Shown: in pieces, positions 42,985 to 51,128 of the stretch
Layout of the letters: each line of letters opens with the position of its first letter
Position numbering within the stretch: the first letter of the stretch is position 1
Source: Hahella sp018986435
GTDB lineage: Bacteria; Pseudomonadota; Gammaproteobacteria; Pseudomonadales; Oleiphilaceae
Direction of reading: 5' to 3'
Assembly (NCBI RefSeq): GCF_050749805.1
Contig: NZ_CP192738.1
Location: forward strand, 806,001-870,000
DNA: 64,000 nucleotides
The notes under the pieces: generated by a model
Database searches by the model: none
What the model was told of the DNA's origin: nothing
Seen by the model: the letters and a program-made list of their open reading frames with translations, nothing else
Translations under genes and position numbers: made by a program

Positions 42985-43216
42985 GTGGCGAGATCCTTGT
43001 CGTGCATAATTGTTTGTTTCCTATGGAATAAAAATAATCCAGTTACAATCGGCGAGTCAAAAAAGAGTTTTTCGAGTGTAGGCGGCGGGAACGGAGCCCT
43101 GGTTGATTTGGCGCATTTTTTGGCAAACCTGACAGGATGGTAAGGTTGAGACCTTGATTCCCACAGGTACGGAATGTCGTTAAGATGAACGCCAATAAAA
43201 ACAAGTGTAGTTGACC

Positions 43217-45313
43217 ATGCTCCCGGCTGATTCGTCCCGTCCGTCCCATCGCAAGGCGCGCCAGATCGCGCTGGCTTTTTTGCTGCTGGCGACGGTGTCT
43301 TTGAGTTTTTTCCTCTCCCGCAACCTGCTTATCAAGCATAACGGCGTTGAGTCGGAGCAACTGTTGCAGGCGTTTGAAAGCGCTTTGCTGACGGCGATTG
43401 ATAAATATGTCTATTTTCCCGCTATCCTGACTGCGGACCCGCGTTTTCAGCGGATGCTGCGCCGCAATGAGCGTGACGACGACATTTCCGAACTGCTGAA
43501 TCGCTTCAATCAAGCGGCGGGCTCTGATGAGATATTCATCATGAACGCAGAGGGGCTGACCCTGGCTTCCAGTAACTATCGCGACGTCACCAGCTTTGTC
43601 GGTCACTCCTATGCGTTTCGACCTTATTACGCGGACGCCGTAGCGGGACGCACCGGGTTTTACTATGCGGTTGGCGTCACCACCGGCAAGGCGGGATTGT
43701 TTATTTCCGCGCCGATACGCGATAACACAGGACGCATCCTCGGCGTCACGGTCGTCAAACTGGACCTGACGCCGCAACAGGCGAGTTGGGCCGCGACCGG
43801 CAACCGGATATTCCTGAGCGGACCCAACGACATTATCTTCCTGGCGTCTGATCCGGCGGCGCTGTATCGCGCATTGAGGCCGTTAGAGCAGAGGGTGACG
43901 GCGGAACTCAAGGTCACCAAACAATACGGCTCTGCGGAATCGAAGCCATTGCCGACGCAAACGGACGCCTGGTCTGACGCGCCGATTGTGGAAGTGGAGG
44001 GCGCCCGGTTGCTGCTGTATTCGCGTCAGGTCGTCGGTCAGCCCTGGCGGATGCACCGGGCGTTGCCGGTAGCCGATGTGAACACCATGGCTGCTCTGAT
44101 CGCCACTGCGTGCGGCGGCGCCGTGTTGCTGCTGATCGTGCTCGCCTTGTATTACCGCGAAGCGCGCCAGAAACGCCGTACGGAACTCCGGCTCTTGAAA
44201 GTGATCGAAGAGAGCGACGCTCATCAACGCGCCATCATCCAGAACACGGACGCAGGGTTGATGACCCTCAACGAACGCTTTGAAATACGCGAGGTAAACC
44301 AGAAAGCGGCGGAGCTTTTCGGCGTGGCGGCGCAGGAACAAGGCGTATCCCTGGACCCGACGCGCTTGCTGTCGCCTTGGATCAACGCGCCCGACGGAGA
44401 GGTCAGGGAAGCGGAAGGCTACCGTTCAGATGGCGCTTCATTCCCCATCCTGTATTGCGTCAGCCTTATTCGCACTGGGCCCGATCGGGAGTATTTGCTG
44501 ACGGTTCACGACGTCAGTGAATTGAAAGCGGCGCAGGCGTCTTTGCTGCAAGCCAATGAAGAGCTTGAGGCGAGAGTGGAGGAGCGCACCCAGGCGCTGC
44601 GGGCGACGCAGGAAGCATTGATGCAGGAGCGCAAACTCGCGGCGATGGGGCGCATGTCCGCCGCCATCGCCCATGAGTTGAACCAGCCGCTGACGGCGCT
44701 GGTCAGTTATGTCGCCATGGGACGTCTGTATCTGGCGCAGGAACAAAAAGACAAAAGCGCCGCTACCTTGGATAAAATGGATGCGCTGGTGCAACGCATC
44801 GCCAGAATTTCCTCACAGCTCAAGTCGTTTGCCGGCATTCGCTCCGTCGACATACGGCCAACTGCTTTGCAGGCGGTCATGCGTTATGTGGGGGAGGTGC
44901 TGGAGCATAAGCTCAGCCAGCAGCGGTCTGTCATTCGTACTCAGATTCCTGAAGGACTTCAGGTCATTGCAGATCAGCATATGCTGGAGCAAGTGATGAT
45001 CAACTTGCTTGATAACGCCATTGCGGCGGTGAAGTCCGCGGTACAGCCTGATATTTTTGTTATGGCGGAGCTCCGCGGCGATAAGATCATGATATCCGTT
45101 CGCGACAATGGCGAAGGGATGGACGAAGAGCGCATGCGACACCTGTTCGATCCGTTCTTCACCACCAAGACAGGAAGTGAGGGGTTGGGCCTGGGATTGG
45201 CGATCAGTTATAACCTGCTGCAGGACATGCATGGGGAGATAACCGTTACCAGTACACCGGGTGAAGGCAGCGAATTCACCCTTAGCTTACCGGCAGTAAA
45301 ACAACATGACTAA
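43217..45313 (+). CDS. DctB-like sensor histidine kinase
   Basis: A membrane sensor of 698 residues from the ATG at 43217. Two membrane helices (about 17-36 and 292-312) bracket a periplasmic dCache-type domain (TLASSNYRDVTSFVGHSYAFRPYYADAVAGRTGFYYAVGVTTGKAG). A PAS domain, a coiled linker, the dimerisation domain with H486 (AIAHELNQPLTALVSY) and the ATPase domain (NLLDNAIAAV, DNGEGM, GLGLGLAIS) follow. This is the layout of DctB, which senses C4-dicarboxylates. It overlaps the regulator gene by 8 bases. The ligand may differ, since the likely target is a TAXI-type transporter. Confidence 0.87.
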   Translation: MLPADSSRPSHRKARQIALAFLLLATVSLSFFLSRNLLIKHNGVESEQLLQAFESALLTAIDKYVYFPAILTADPRFQRMLRRNERDDDISELLNRFNQAAGSDEIFIMNAEGLTLASSNYRDVTSFVGHSYAFRPYYADAVAGRTGFYYAVGVTTGKAGLFISAPIRDNTGRILGVTVVKLDLTPQQASWAATGNRIFLSGPNDIIFLASDPAALYRALRPLEQRVTAELKVTKQYGSAESKPLPTQTDAWSDAPIVEVEGARLLLYSRQVVGQPWRMHRALPVADVNTMAALIATACGGAVLLLIVLALYYREARQKRRTELRLLKVIEESDAHQRAIIQNTDAGLMTLNERFEIREVNQKAAELFGVAAQEQGVSLDPTRLLSPWINAPDGEVREAEGYRSDGASFPILYCVSLIRTGPDREYLLTVHDVSELKAAQASLLQANEELEARVEERTQALRATQEALMQERKLAAMGRMSAAIAHELNQPLTALVSYVAMGRLYLAQEQKDKSAATLDKMDALVQRIARISSQLKSFAGIRSVDIRPTALQAVMRYVGEVLEHKLSQQRSVIRTQIPEGLQVIADQHMLEQVMINLLDNAIAAVKSAVQPDIFVMAELRGDKIMISVRDNGEGMDEERMRHLFDPFFTTKTGSEGLGLGLAISYNLLQDMHGEITVTSTPGEGSEFTLSLPAVKQHD

Positions 45314-46661
45314 ATTGGTTTATATCATCGACGACGACAGCTCCGTCAGGGAGGCCTTGGAAGAGTGGCTGGCGCTGGCGGGTCTGGAAGCCAAGGGGTG
45401 GGCGTCCGCTGAAGCGGCCTTGCAGACCATTGATGAGCACTTCGTCGGCGTGGTGGTGTCAGACGTCAAGATGCCCGGATTGGACGGCATGGCGCTGTTG
45501 CAGAAGATGCCGAAAAATATTCCTGTGCTGCTGATCACGGGCCATGGCGACATCGCCATGGCGGTGGAGGCGATGAAACAGGGCGCCTATGACTTTATTG
45601 AGAAGCCGTTTCAGCCCACGCATCTGGTGGACGCGATCAAGCGCGCCTGCCGGCAGCGTTCTTTGCTATTGGAAAATCAGCGCCTACGCAAGGCGTTAGA
45701 GTCGCAGCAGGGGCTGGAATCGATTCTTATCGGGGACTCGCCGGGCATCAAACGACTGCGTCGACATGTGCATGAATTGGCGCAGTTGGATGTGGACGTG
45801 TTGATCCATGGTGAAACCGGCGTAGGCAAAGAGCTGGTGGCTCGATGCTTACATGACTTCGGTAAGCGCGCGAAACATCCTTTTGTCGCCCTGAACGTGG
45901 CGGCGATTCCGGAAAATCTGTTTGAAAGTGAACTGTTTGGGCATGCCGCCGGCGCCTTCACCGGCGCGCAGAAAGCCCAGGCGGGTAAGTTTGAATACGC
46001 CAACAAGGGCACGCTGTTTCTGGATGAAGTGGAAAGCATGCCGCTGCATTTTCAGGTGAAGGTGCTGCGCGCCTTGCAGGAGCGGGAAGTGGTCAGGCTT
46101 GGCTCGCATCAGGCGGTAGCGCTGGATGTGCGTGTGGTGGCGGCGACAAAAGAGGACCTGAAAAAAGCCGGGGATGAAGGTCGCTTCCGCAGTGATCTTT
46201 ATTACCGCTTGATGGTGGCGGAGTTGCGCATTCCTCCGTTACGGGAGCGACGCGAAGACATTGCGCTGCTGTTCGCGCACTTCCTCAAGCTGGCGGCGCA
46301 GAAACACGATAAAGAAGCGCCCGAGCTGCGCGGCGATGACTGGATCGCCCTTGAAGGTCATAACTGGCCGGGCAACGTGCGGGAACTCAAGAATCTTGCA
46401 GAGCGCTATCTTTTACGCAGCCAGTTCAGCGACGAATCCATCCGGGAAGTGCTCTCCGGTGAAAAACTGGACATGTCCAGCCCGTCAGATCAGTCCCTGG
46501 CGTCCCGTGTCGCGGAATATGAAAAAGCGGTTATCAGCGCGGAACTGACCGCCAAGAAAGGCAATATCAATCAGGTGATGGAAGAACTGGACCTGCCCCG
46601 CCGCACACTGAATCAGAAGATGCAGCGTTATGGATTGCGGCGGGAGGATTTTTTGGGGTGA
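45306..46661 (+). CDS. DctD-like sigma-54 response regulator
   Basis: A 451-residue NtrC-family activator: receiver domain with phosphoacceptor D53 (VVSDVKMPGLDG), AAA+ domain with Walker A GETGVGKE, the sigma-54 contact loop GAFTGA, and a C-terminal Fis-type helix-turn-helix (NINQVMEELDLPRRTLNQKMQRYGL). It pairs with the overlapping kinase gene. A sigma-54 promoter with twin upstream palindromes lies at 50948-51076, before the TRAP transporter, and is the obvious target within the window. Confidence 0.92.
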   Translation: MTKLVYIIDDDSSVREALEEWLALAGLEAKGWASAEAALQTIDEHFVGVVVSDVKMPGLDGMALLQKMPKNIPVLLITGHGDIAMAVEAMKQGAYDFIEKPFQPTHLVDAIKRACRQRSLLLENQRLRKALESQQGLESILIGDSPGIKRLRRHVHELAQLDVDVLIHGETGVGKELVARCLHDFGKRAKHPFVALNVAAIPENLFESELFGHAAGAFTGAQKAQAGKFEYANKGTLFLDEVESMPLHFQVKVLRALQEREVVRLGSHQAVALDVRVVAATKEDLKKAGDEGRFRSDLYYRLMVAELRIPPLRERREDIALLFAHFLKLAAQKHDKEAPELRGDDWIALEGHNWPGNVRELKNLAERYLLRSQFSDESIREVLSGEKLDMSSPSDQSLASRVAEYEKAVISAELTAKKGNINQVMEELDLPRRTLNQKMQRYGLRREDFLG

Positions 46662-46669
46662 AATTCATT

Positions 46670-47053
46670 TCAGGCGAAAAGCTGCTTCAGCAGAAAGAGA
46701 AGCTTCGGGATAGATAAAATCAATAGGGAAACGGAGCCAATAAATACATAACAGTCGAGCCAGTTCTTGGCTCGAACACGTCCTTTCTCTATTTCAACGC
46801 CATCAATTGATATGCTATATCGCGTCAGTAAAGCTGACGCAGGAACTAGTGAAGTGAGTAATCCCTTATACTCCACATCGTCCGATCGAAATGAAAAGGG
46901 TATAGTTTCAGATAAGCCCTCAAGTCTATCTGGCGATTTACCCTTTAGTTCGCCATCGACATAAACTTCTATGGTCAGGCTAAGCCATAGGTGTTTTGGT
47001 TCTGACTTTGACGTAACTTCAATACGATGGTTTTTCCAAACATGCACTGGCAT
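46670..47053 (-). CDS. Membrane-anchored protein of unknown function
   Basis: A 127-residue protein from the ATG at 47053. The first 95 residues are beta-rich (HRIEVTSKSEPKHLWLSLTIEVYVDGELKG, LLTRYSISIDGVEIEKG) and one C-terminal helix (DCYVFIGSVSLLILSIPKLLFLLKQL) anchors it. There is no signal peptide, so the globular part is probably cytosolic. The gene follows the NTF2-like gene by 2 bases, forming a pair. Confidence 0.5.
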   Translation of the reverse strand: MPVHVWKNHRIEVTSKSEPKHLWLSLTIEVYVDGELKGKSPDRLEGLSETIPFSFRSDDVEYKGLLTSLVPASALLTRYSISIDGVEIEKGRVRAKNWLDCYVFIGSVSLLILSIPKLLFLLKQLFA

Positions 47054-47055
47054 TA

Positions 47056-47430
47056 TTAACTCTCCTCCACCCACTCTTTACGCCACTCCTGCGGCGCAAA
47101 GTCATCTGGCCAGTACTCAACCTGTTTGATGATCAAACCGTCCCTGACCGTACTGAAGGTGAGGGCGCGTCCTTTAATCACACCATCCGTGACAGACACA
47201 TCCGTCACCACCTGCTCGCCTTCGCACAGGATGTGATTAAGCGTAAAACGCCACTCGCCCTGTGCGGGATAATTGGCGTTGATCAGAACAAAATTCTCAC
47301 GCCCTCGAATGACTTCACCAGACTGCGGCCAATGGCAGACATAATCCTCCGACAACATCTCGCTGGCCTTGTGGAAGTCATTGGTTTGCATGAGTTCCCA
47401 GTACCTTTCAATAGTAGCCTTTGGGTTCAT
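47056..47430 (-). CDS. NTF2/SnoaL-like protein
   Basis: A 124-residue protein with the cone-shaped NTF2-like pattern: an N-terminal helix (PKATIERYWELMQTNDFHKASEMLSEDYVCHWP), then curved strands (EWRFTLNHILCEGEQVVTDVSVTDG, LTFSTVRDGLIIKQVEYW). Such proteins are small enzymes or binding domains. ATG 47430 is preferred to the GTG at 47439. The start of this gene is followed downstream by the membrane-anchored protein gene after 2 bases. Confidence 0.72.
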   Translation of the reverse strand: MNPKATIERYWELMQTNDFHKASEMLSEDYVCHWPQSGEVIRGRENFVLINANYPAQGEWRFTLNHILCEGEQVVTDVSVTDGVIKGRALTFSTVRDGLIIKQVEYWPDDFAPQEWRKEWVEES

Positions 47431-47469
47431 ATTACTCACTGGTTATATTTGCTCTATATAGCTATATGA

Positions 47470-47700
47470 CTAAGAACTTGTATAAGTAAATTCAACTCCC
47501 CCGCTTACTACGCCAAGCACAATACTGCCTAACATTAAGTAAAGAGGGGTTCTCATTTCAGATTCATAAATAGCGAATATGCCTTGCGCTATAGGCGGGA
47601 AAAAGAAGTTTAGCAAAAAACATACGAATGATACTTGAAACCCTTTTATTAACGACATTATGTAGCCAATAATGAAAATGATTGCTGCGATAGTTTCCAT
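47470..47700 (-). CDS. Small membrane protein
   Basis: A 76-residue hydrophobic protein with two or three membrane helices (IAAIIFIIGYIMSLI, VSFVCFLLNFFFPPIAQGIFAIY, LYLMLGSIVLGVVSGGV). No strong ribosome site. It resembles YqaE- or DUF-type small membrane proteins in general build only. Located in an AT-richer stretch of small genes. Confidence 0.45.
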   Translation of the reverse strand: METIAAIIFIIGYIMSLIKGFQVSFVCFLLNFFFPPIAQGIFAIYESEMRTPLYLMLGSIVLGVVSGGVEFTYTSS

Positions 47701-47788
47701 AGTGTTTACTGCGACTCATGTGGTTTAGATGATACTGGTTTTTTCTCAAATTTTCTGGAATGAGGGAGAATAAAAATATATCCCGCCA

Positions 47789-47998
47789 CTACTTAGGAGG
47801 GACTATGCAGTCCATCATTCTCATTCCATTCTCGTGAAATTCATCCTTGCTGCCAATCATGTCCGGCATATCCTTTCCGACGCGGCTTCTACACATACTT
47901 TTAAAGCTCTTTGCCCGCTTCATACAGCTTGCGTAATTTGGTGAGTGCTCATCCATGTTGTTGACTTCTAGACAAAGTCCTTCTTTTTGTGCGGACAT
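47789..47998 (-). CDS. Small cysteine-containing protein, start uncertain
   Basis: A 69-residue frame (or 55 residues from the ATG at 47956, which has AGAAG about 12 bases upstream). It contains the paired pattern C-x10-C (SCMKRAKSFKSMC) and a C-terminal DCIVPPK. It might be a small disulfide or metal-binding protein. No family recognised, and the evidence for expression is weak. Confidence 0.3.
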   Translation of the reverse strand: MSAQKEGLCLEVNNMDEHSPNYASCMKRAKSFKSMCRSRVGKDMPDMIGSKDEFHENGMRMMDCIVPPK

Positions 47999-48017
47999 GA
48001 AGTCAAGTAGTTCTTAG

Positions 48018-48116
48018 TTACGGGGTTCTCATCAAGCTTGCTGAAGGAGGCTGCGTAGAGGCCTGATTGTTATGCCAATAATAATATCCTGCCGCTATGG
48101 CTAGAAGGTACTTCAT
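48018..48116 (-). CDS. Very short secreted or membrane peptide, tentative
   Basis: A 32-codon frame on the minus strand with ATG at 48114-48116. AGGA lies about 6 bases before it. The peptide opens like a signal sequence (MKYLLAIAAGYYYWHNNQAST) and ends in a polar Ser/Pro-rich tail. It may be a real small protein or chance; nothing else explains this interval. Confidence 0.22.
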   Translation of the reverse strand: MKYLLAIAAGYYYWHNNQASTQPPSASLMRTP

Positions 48117-48483
48117 ATATGCATCCTGGTACTACAATGCTATAAAAATAAAAGACTTAGCGAACACGGAACGTGCTGTCAAAGATGGTAGTGGAGCGAG
48201 AAGGGAGAAGTATGAGGGCTAACTCATAGAGTCCTGCATGCCAACGCATCCGTGCCAAGTTGTCAGCATTATAAGTATCAGAACCAGGAAGGCAATATTC
48301 TGTCTAGATAATGACCGAAGTGGGTTGCAGTGTAGGGGGGAACTGTGCGCTTGTTCTCAACATGGCGCTACTTACAGGGGCGCCTCGTTATCTATGTTCT
48401 GTTGAGGTTGATGGCTATTAGAAACGGCTATCAGACCAATGCGCGTTGAAATGATTATCAGAGTGTGGAGACGCTGATTCAGA
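48117..48483. other. Intergenic region, no gene seen
   Basis: AT-rich, with stop codons in all frames at short intervals. I see no ribosome site, tRNA, terminator or repeat that I can support. It may be decayed coding sequence, given the surrounding run of small orphan genes. Confidence 0.35.
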
Positions 48484-48945
48484 TCAGTCCTTTCTGAGAA
48501 CTGGGCTCCTAGTTTCACGCTTTTTCCTAATAAACATAACCAAGAAACAAGCCGTGACCACTAACAGTCCAACCTTCAGGTTAAACAAAATAAACACGCT
48601 TACTCCAAAAACAAGGGCTGCCCCTCCATAAACCGGGCTTTCCTTTCTCCGTCTCGCCAGGAGCGCAAAGAATATGGCGGCGAGGGCGCATGAAAATGCT
48701 ATGCCGTGATTGATCTGCACGGCTAACTCTTCGGTAAGCGAAAAGCCGCCAGTGATAAAAGCAGGCTCCGCGACAGGGGGAGCGATAGAGAATGCCGACA
48801 ATATATGGGCGTAGAATTGTGCGAAGAAAGTCACGTACTGATCGTTGATAGACCAATAATATTGGGTGACTCCCAGTAGAAGTACGCCTAGCGCGGCGAG
48901 AATAACGCCTGCTCCGGCTATCTTGCTGTGCCTCTTTGGCGGCAT
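48484..48945 (-). CDS. Inner-membrane protein of unknown function
   Basis: A 153-residue protein with about four membrane helices (IAGAGVILAALGVLLLGVTQYYW; a middle amphipathic region; GIAFSCALAAIFFALLA; YGGAALVFGVSVFILFNLKVGLLVVTACFLVMFI) and a basic C-terminus (RKKRETRSPVLRKD) in the cytosol. Family not recognised. Confidence 0.55.
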   Translation of the reverse strand: MPPKRHSKIAGAGVILAALGVLLLGVTQYYWSINDQYVTFFAQFYAHILSAFSIAPPVAEPAFITGGFSLTEELAVQINHGIAFSCALAAIFFALLARRRKESPVYGGAALVFGVSVFILFNLKVGLLVVTACFLVMFIRKKRETRSPVLRKD

Positions 48946-49174
48946 AAGTTATCAAATCTCAATCGTTCATCATGGCCACTGCGTATTGCGTGGAGCTGTC
49001 TTCCCTGATTGTCTTTGGGGAGTGAAGAAGGCGCTCAGTGTAGTCTAGCGACGGACGGACGCCAACATTGTGAGCGTCAGATAACGATCTGTATAACAGA
49101 ACCGATCTAGTCAGGCTTAGCGAGTCGATTTTTTAACGATTTGATATATCTGAACAAGGCTGATCCCGTTTTAA

Positions 49175-49384
49175 CTAGCGCGAGAGCGGCAAGGAGGTTG
49201 CCCACCAGAGAAAGAGGACTGACCAGCGTTGTGTGATCTTTTCAATCTCGCCAATGGGGATAAGATACCAGTCAATGTCCTCATGGGATGGAAATCCCAA
49301 CGGGAAAGGAAGACCGTAAGCGGTTCCGCCCATGCAGAATTCCCATGGAATGGCTGACAAAAGGAGCGTCACTGCAAGCGTCAT
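49175..49384 (-). CDS. Small membrane or exported protein, tentative
   Basis: A 69-residue frame from the ATG at 49384; the frame remains open upstream to 49495. It has a hydrophobic N-terminus (MTLAVTLLLSAIPWEF) and a second one near the C-terminus (WSVLFLWWATSLPL), with a Gly/Pro-rich middle. No clear ribosome site. It could be a two-helix membrane protein or chance. Confidence 0.3.
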   Translation of the reverse strand: MTLAVTLLLSAIPWEFCMGGTAYGLPFPLGFPSHEDIDWYLIPIGEIEKITQRWSVLFLWWATSLPLSR

Positions 49385-49537
49385 TTGTAATGGCCGGGAT
49401 ATGCGCACTGGCGATGTGTCCTGATGTGAAGATACAAGGCCGGCATTATCGGTGCGGTCAAGCCGGTGTGCAACTAAGCGTGCGGCGCAATCCACGCCAT
49501 AAATTGAATGGGATGGATTGCGTGGCGATAAAGTCGC

Positions 49538-50122
49538 TTAGAACGTGACGGCGCGCTCGTTCATGGGATATAGCGCGCCTTTATCGATGATGGCGACGCG
49601 GGTGGGACTAACGGAGAAAGCGCCTTGATAGCCGGTCACCTTAACCTTGGGAAAGCTCTGCTTCATCGCGTCTTTCAAGCGGCTGGCCCAGGGCGCCATT
49701 TTCCCTTCGTAACCGCCGCCGCAGGCGCAAACGTGCAGGTTGACAAAGGTGCTGGGCAGCCCTTCTTTGGTCAGCGTGGAGGTGAGCTGATCCGGCGTAT
49801 AACTTTTCCACTCGCCGCCTTCCCAGGTGTCGTTACCGTTAACGTTGACTCTTTTCTGTTTGTTTTTCCCCATGCTGCGCTCCGAGCCGATGGTCAGGGC
49901 GTCAGCGGCACCAGTGCCGTGGGTGACGACATAGAGCGTGTCGTCCTTGGTGAGTTTACTGAGACACTTGTCAATCCAGCGATACATCGCTTTGCCTTTG
50001 CCTGAAACGCACTTGTTGGCCAGTATCTGATTGACTGGAATCCCCTTCGCTTTCGCGAATCTCTCCGCGAACTCGCTCATTTCATCACTGTTTACAGGGA
50101 TATAGATGTATTCATTTGCCAT
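49538..50122 (-). CDS. Possible caspase/C80-like (clan CD) cysteine peptidase
   Basis: A 194-residue protein. The start at 50122 (MANEYIYIPVNSDEM) is chosen because the upstream part to 50314 is not protein-like. The central strand TLYVVTHGTG places H68-G69 after a hydrophobic run, and VNLHVCACGGG places C132/C134 after another; this His-Gly ... (Ala)-Cys pattern on beta strands is that of clan CD peptidases such as caspases and MARTX self-cleaving domains. There is no signal peptide. It could be a processing enzyme or an effector. The match is by eye and the active cysteine is uncertain. Confidence 0.5.
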   Translation of the reverse strand: MANEYIYIPVNSDEMSEFAERFAKAKGIPVNQILANKCVSGKGKAMYRWIDKCLSKLTKDDTLYVVTHGTGAADALTIGSERSMGKNKQKRVNVNGNDTWEGGEWKSYTPDQLTSTLTKEGLPSTFVNLHVCACGGGYEGKMAPWASRLKDAMKQSFPKVKVTGYQGAFSVSPTRVAIIDKGALYPMNERAVTF

Positions 50123-50255
50123 GGTGTTAGCCTTCTTGTTGATGATAGCGTCGCCGCTCAGAGTTATTGATAGATGTTGATAACTCTGAAAGCGCTCACC
50201 CACGAGGAAGGCCGTCGGCTGAAATAAGGAAAGAATGTGCAAATTCAAAAGACGC

Positions 50256-50480
50256 TTACGGCTTCTGTTTCGCCAGCTCTTTTCGGCGCCTTTCGTAATC
50301 GTCGTAACTTTCATTCGCCTGTCTCATGCAGGCCTCGTACTGTGATTGTTCAATATATTTTTCGCACTGTTGTCTTTGGTTTTCCCGTACGGCGTAGTAA
50401 GCCTGCTTTGTCGAGCAGGCCTGGATAAGCAGTGCGCCGCCGACGAGTAGAAGCAGCTGGGTGGCTCTATGCATGTTCAT
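50256..50480 (-). CDS. Small lipoprotein
   Basis: A 74-residue lipoprotein with signal MNMHRATQLLLLVGGALLIQAC and a charged helical remainder (QCEKYIEQSQYEACMRQANESYDDYERRRKELAKQ) with two cysteines. GGGAGATG lies just before the ATG. Resembles small structural outer-membrane lipoproteins in build. Function unknown. Confidence 0.65.
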   Translation of the reverse strand: MNMHRATQLLLLVGGALLIQACSTKQAYYAVRENQRQQCEKYIEQSQYEACMRQANESYDDYERRRKELAKQKP

Positions 50481-50542
50481 CTCCCTTTAATTTCTGCTTT
50501 GCGACTCCGGTTGAGCGCATTGAATGATGACGCTGGGTCCCG

Positions 50543-50854
50543 CTAGTTTTTCGGTCTGTATTTATCCATCACCTGATCAAGTCTGTCGTTGGTGATCTCT
50601 GGGTTGGCTTGTTGCAGACAGGGTAAGAGCACGGATTTATTCATGCGTTCTCTGGCTTTTGTGGGCGTTTGACCTTGTGGAACCGGATGGACGTCGTTGA
50701 AGCAAGTGACGAATTGGTCCGGCGTTACCCCTAACTCCCGGCTGATATCAGCGACAGGGCGCTTGGGATCGTTTTTCAGCATGGGCGCTTCCGCGGCCAG
50801 GGCCGGCAATGCGAAAAGGCAGAGTGTGAGCGCCAGGATGCGTTGGTTCGACAT
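50543..50854 (-). CDS. Small periplasmic protein of unknown function
   Basis: A 103-residue protein with a signal peptide (MSNQRILALTLCLFALPALA-AEA); GGAGACC lies shortly before the ATG at 50854. The mature part has two cysteines (VTCFNDV, LPCLQQ) likely joined, and reads PVADISRELGVTPDQFVTCFNDVHPVPQGQTPTKARERMNKSVLLPC, which recalls small cytochrome-like or EF-hand-like helical proteins without their motifs. Family not recognised. Confidence 0.6.
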   Translation of the reverse strand: MSNQRILALTLCLFALPALAAEAPMLKNDPKRPVADISRELGVTPDQFVTCFNDVHPVPQGQTPTKARERMNKSVLLPCLQQANPEITNDRLDQVMDKYRPKN

Positions 50855-50947
50855 AGGAAAGGTCTCCTCATTCAACGTTTTATTACGGCTTGCTTGCATT
50901 GATGGTGTCGTCACGGTTTTCAAGCATAAAGCCACATTCATTGGTCG

Positions 50948-50967
50948 ATAAGCAAAATTTTGCCTAT
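50948..50967. promoter_or_regulatory. Distal palindrome, probable activator site
   Basis: ATAAGCAAAATTTTGCCTAT, a 20-bp palindrome with one mismatched pair. It is centred 32 bp (three helical turns) from a second, very similar palindrome and about 110 bp upstream of a sigma-54 promoter. This is the layout of paired enhancer sites for NtrC/DctD-type activators. Confidence 0.65.
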
Positions 50968-50979
50968 AAAGTTTTAGCG

Positions 50980-50999
50980 ATAAGCCAAAATTAGCTTAT
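50980..50999. promoter_or_regulatory. Proximal palindrome, probable activator site
   Basis: ATAAGCCAAAATTAGCTTAT, with perfect ATAAGC/GCTTAT arms. It matches the distal site in arms and length. Twin sites on the same DNA face favour cooperative binding of activator dimers. Confidence 0.68.
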
Positions 51000-51060
51000 G
51001 GCGCTTTTTGTATTTTAGTTGGCTTCTTTATAAATCAGTAAGTTGTGTGAAGGTGGTAAG

Positions 51061-51076
51061 CGGCATGACCTTTGCG
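51061..51076 (+). promoter_or_regulatory. Sigma-54 promoter of the TRAP transporter operon
   Basis: CGGCATGACCTTTGCG gives GG (51062-51063), ten bases, then GC (51074-51075), the required sigma-54 spacing, and matches the consensus TGGCAC-N5-TTGC in most positions. Transcription should begin near 51087, 40 bases before the TAXI gene. The two palindromes upstream supply activator sites. Confidence 0.7.
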
Positions 51077-51128
51077 AAGCATTTGAACGCCTGTGACTTA
51101 AAAAAATAAAACTTTGAGGTAATTCAGT

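Noticed and set aside
43102..43125. Possible sigma-54 promoter TTGGCGCATTTTTTGGC before the sensor kinase
   Set aside because: The GG and GC elements are eleven bases apart instead of ten, which abolishes sigma-54 recognition.
43142..43155. Inverted repeat AAGGT-TGAG-ACCTT between atpD and the sensor kinase gene
   Set aside because: Short stem, no T-run and no second copy; it may be an operator but nothing supports it.
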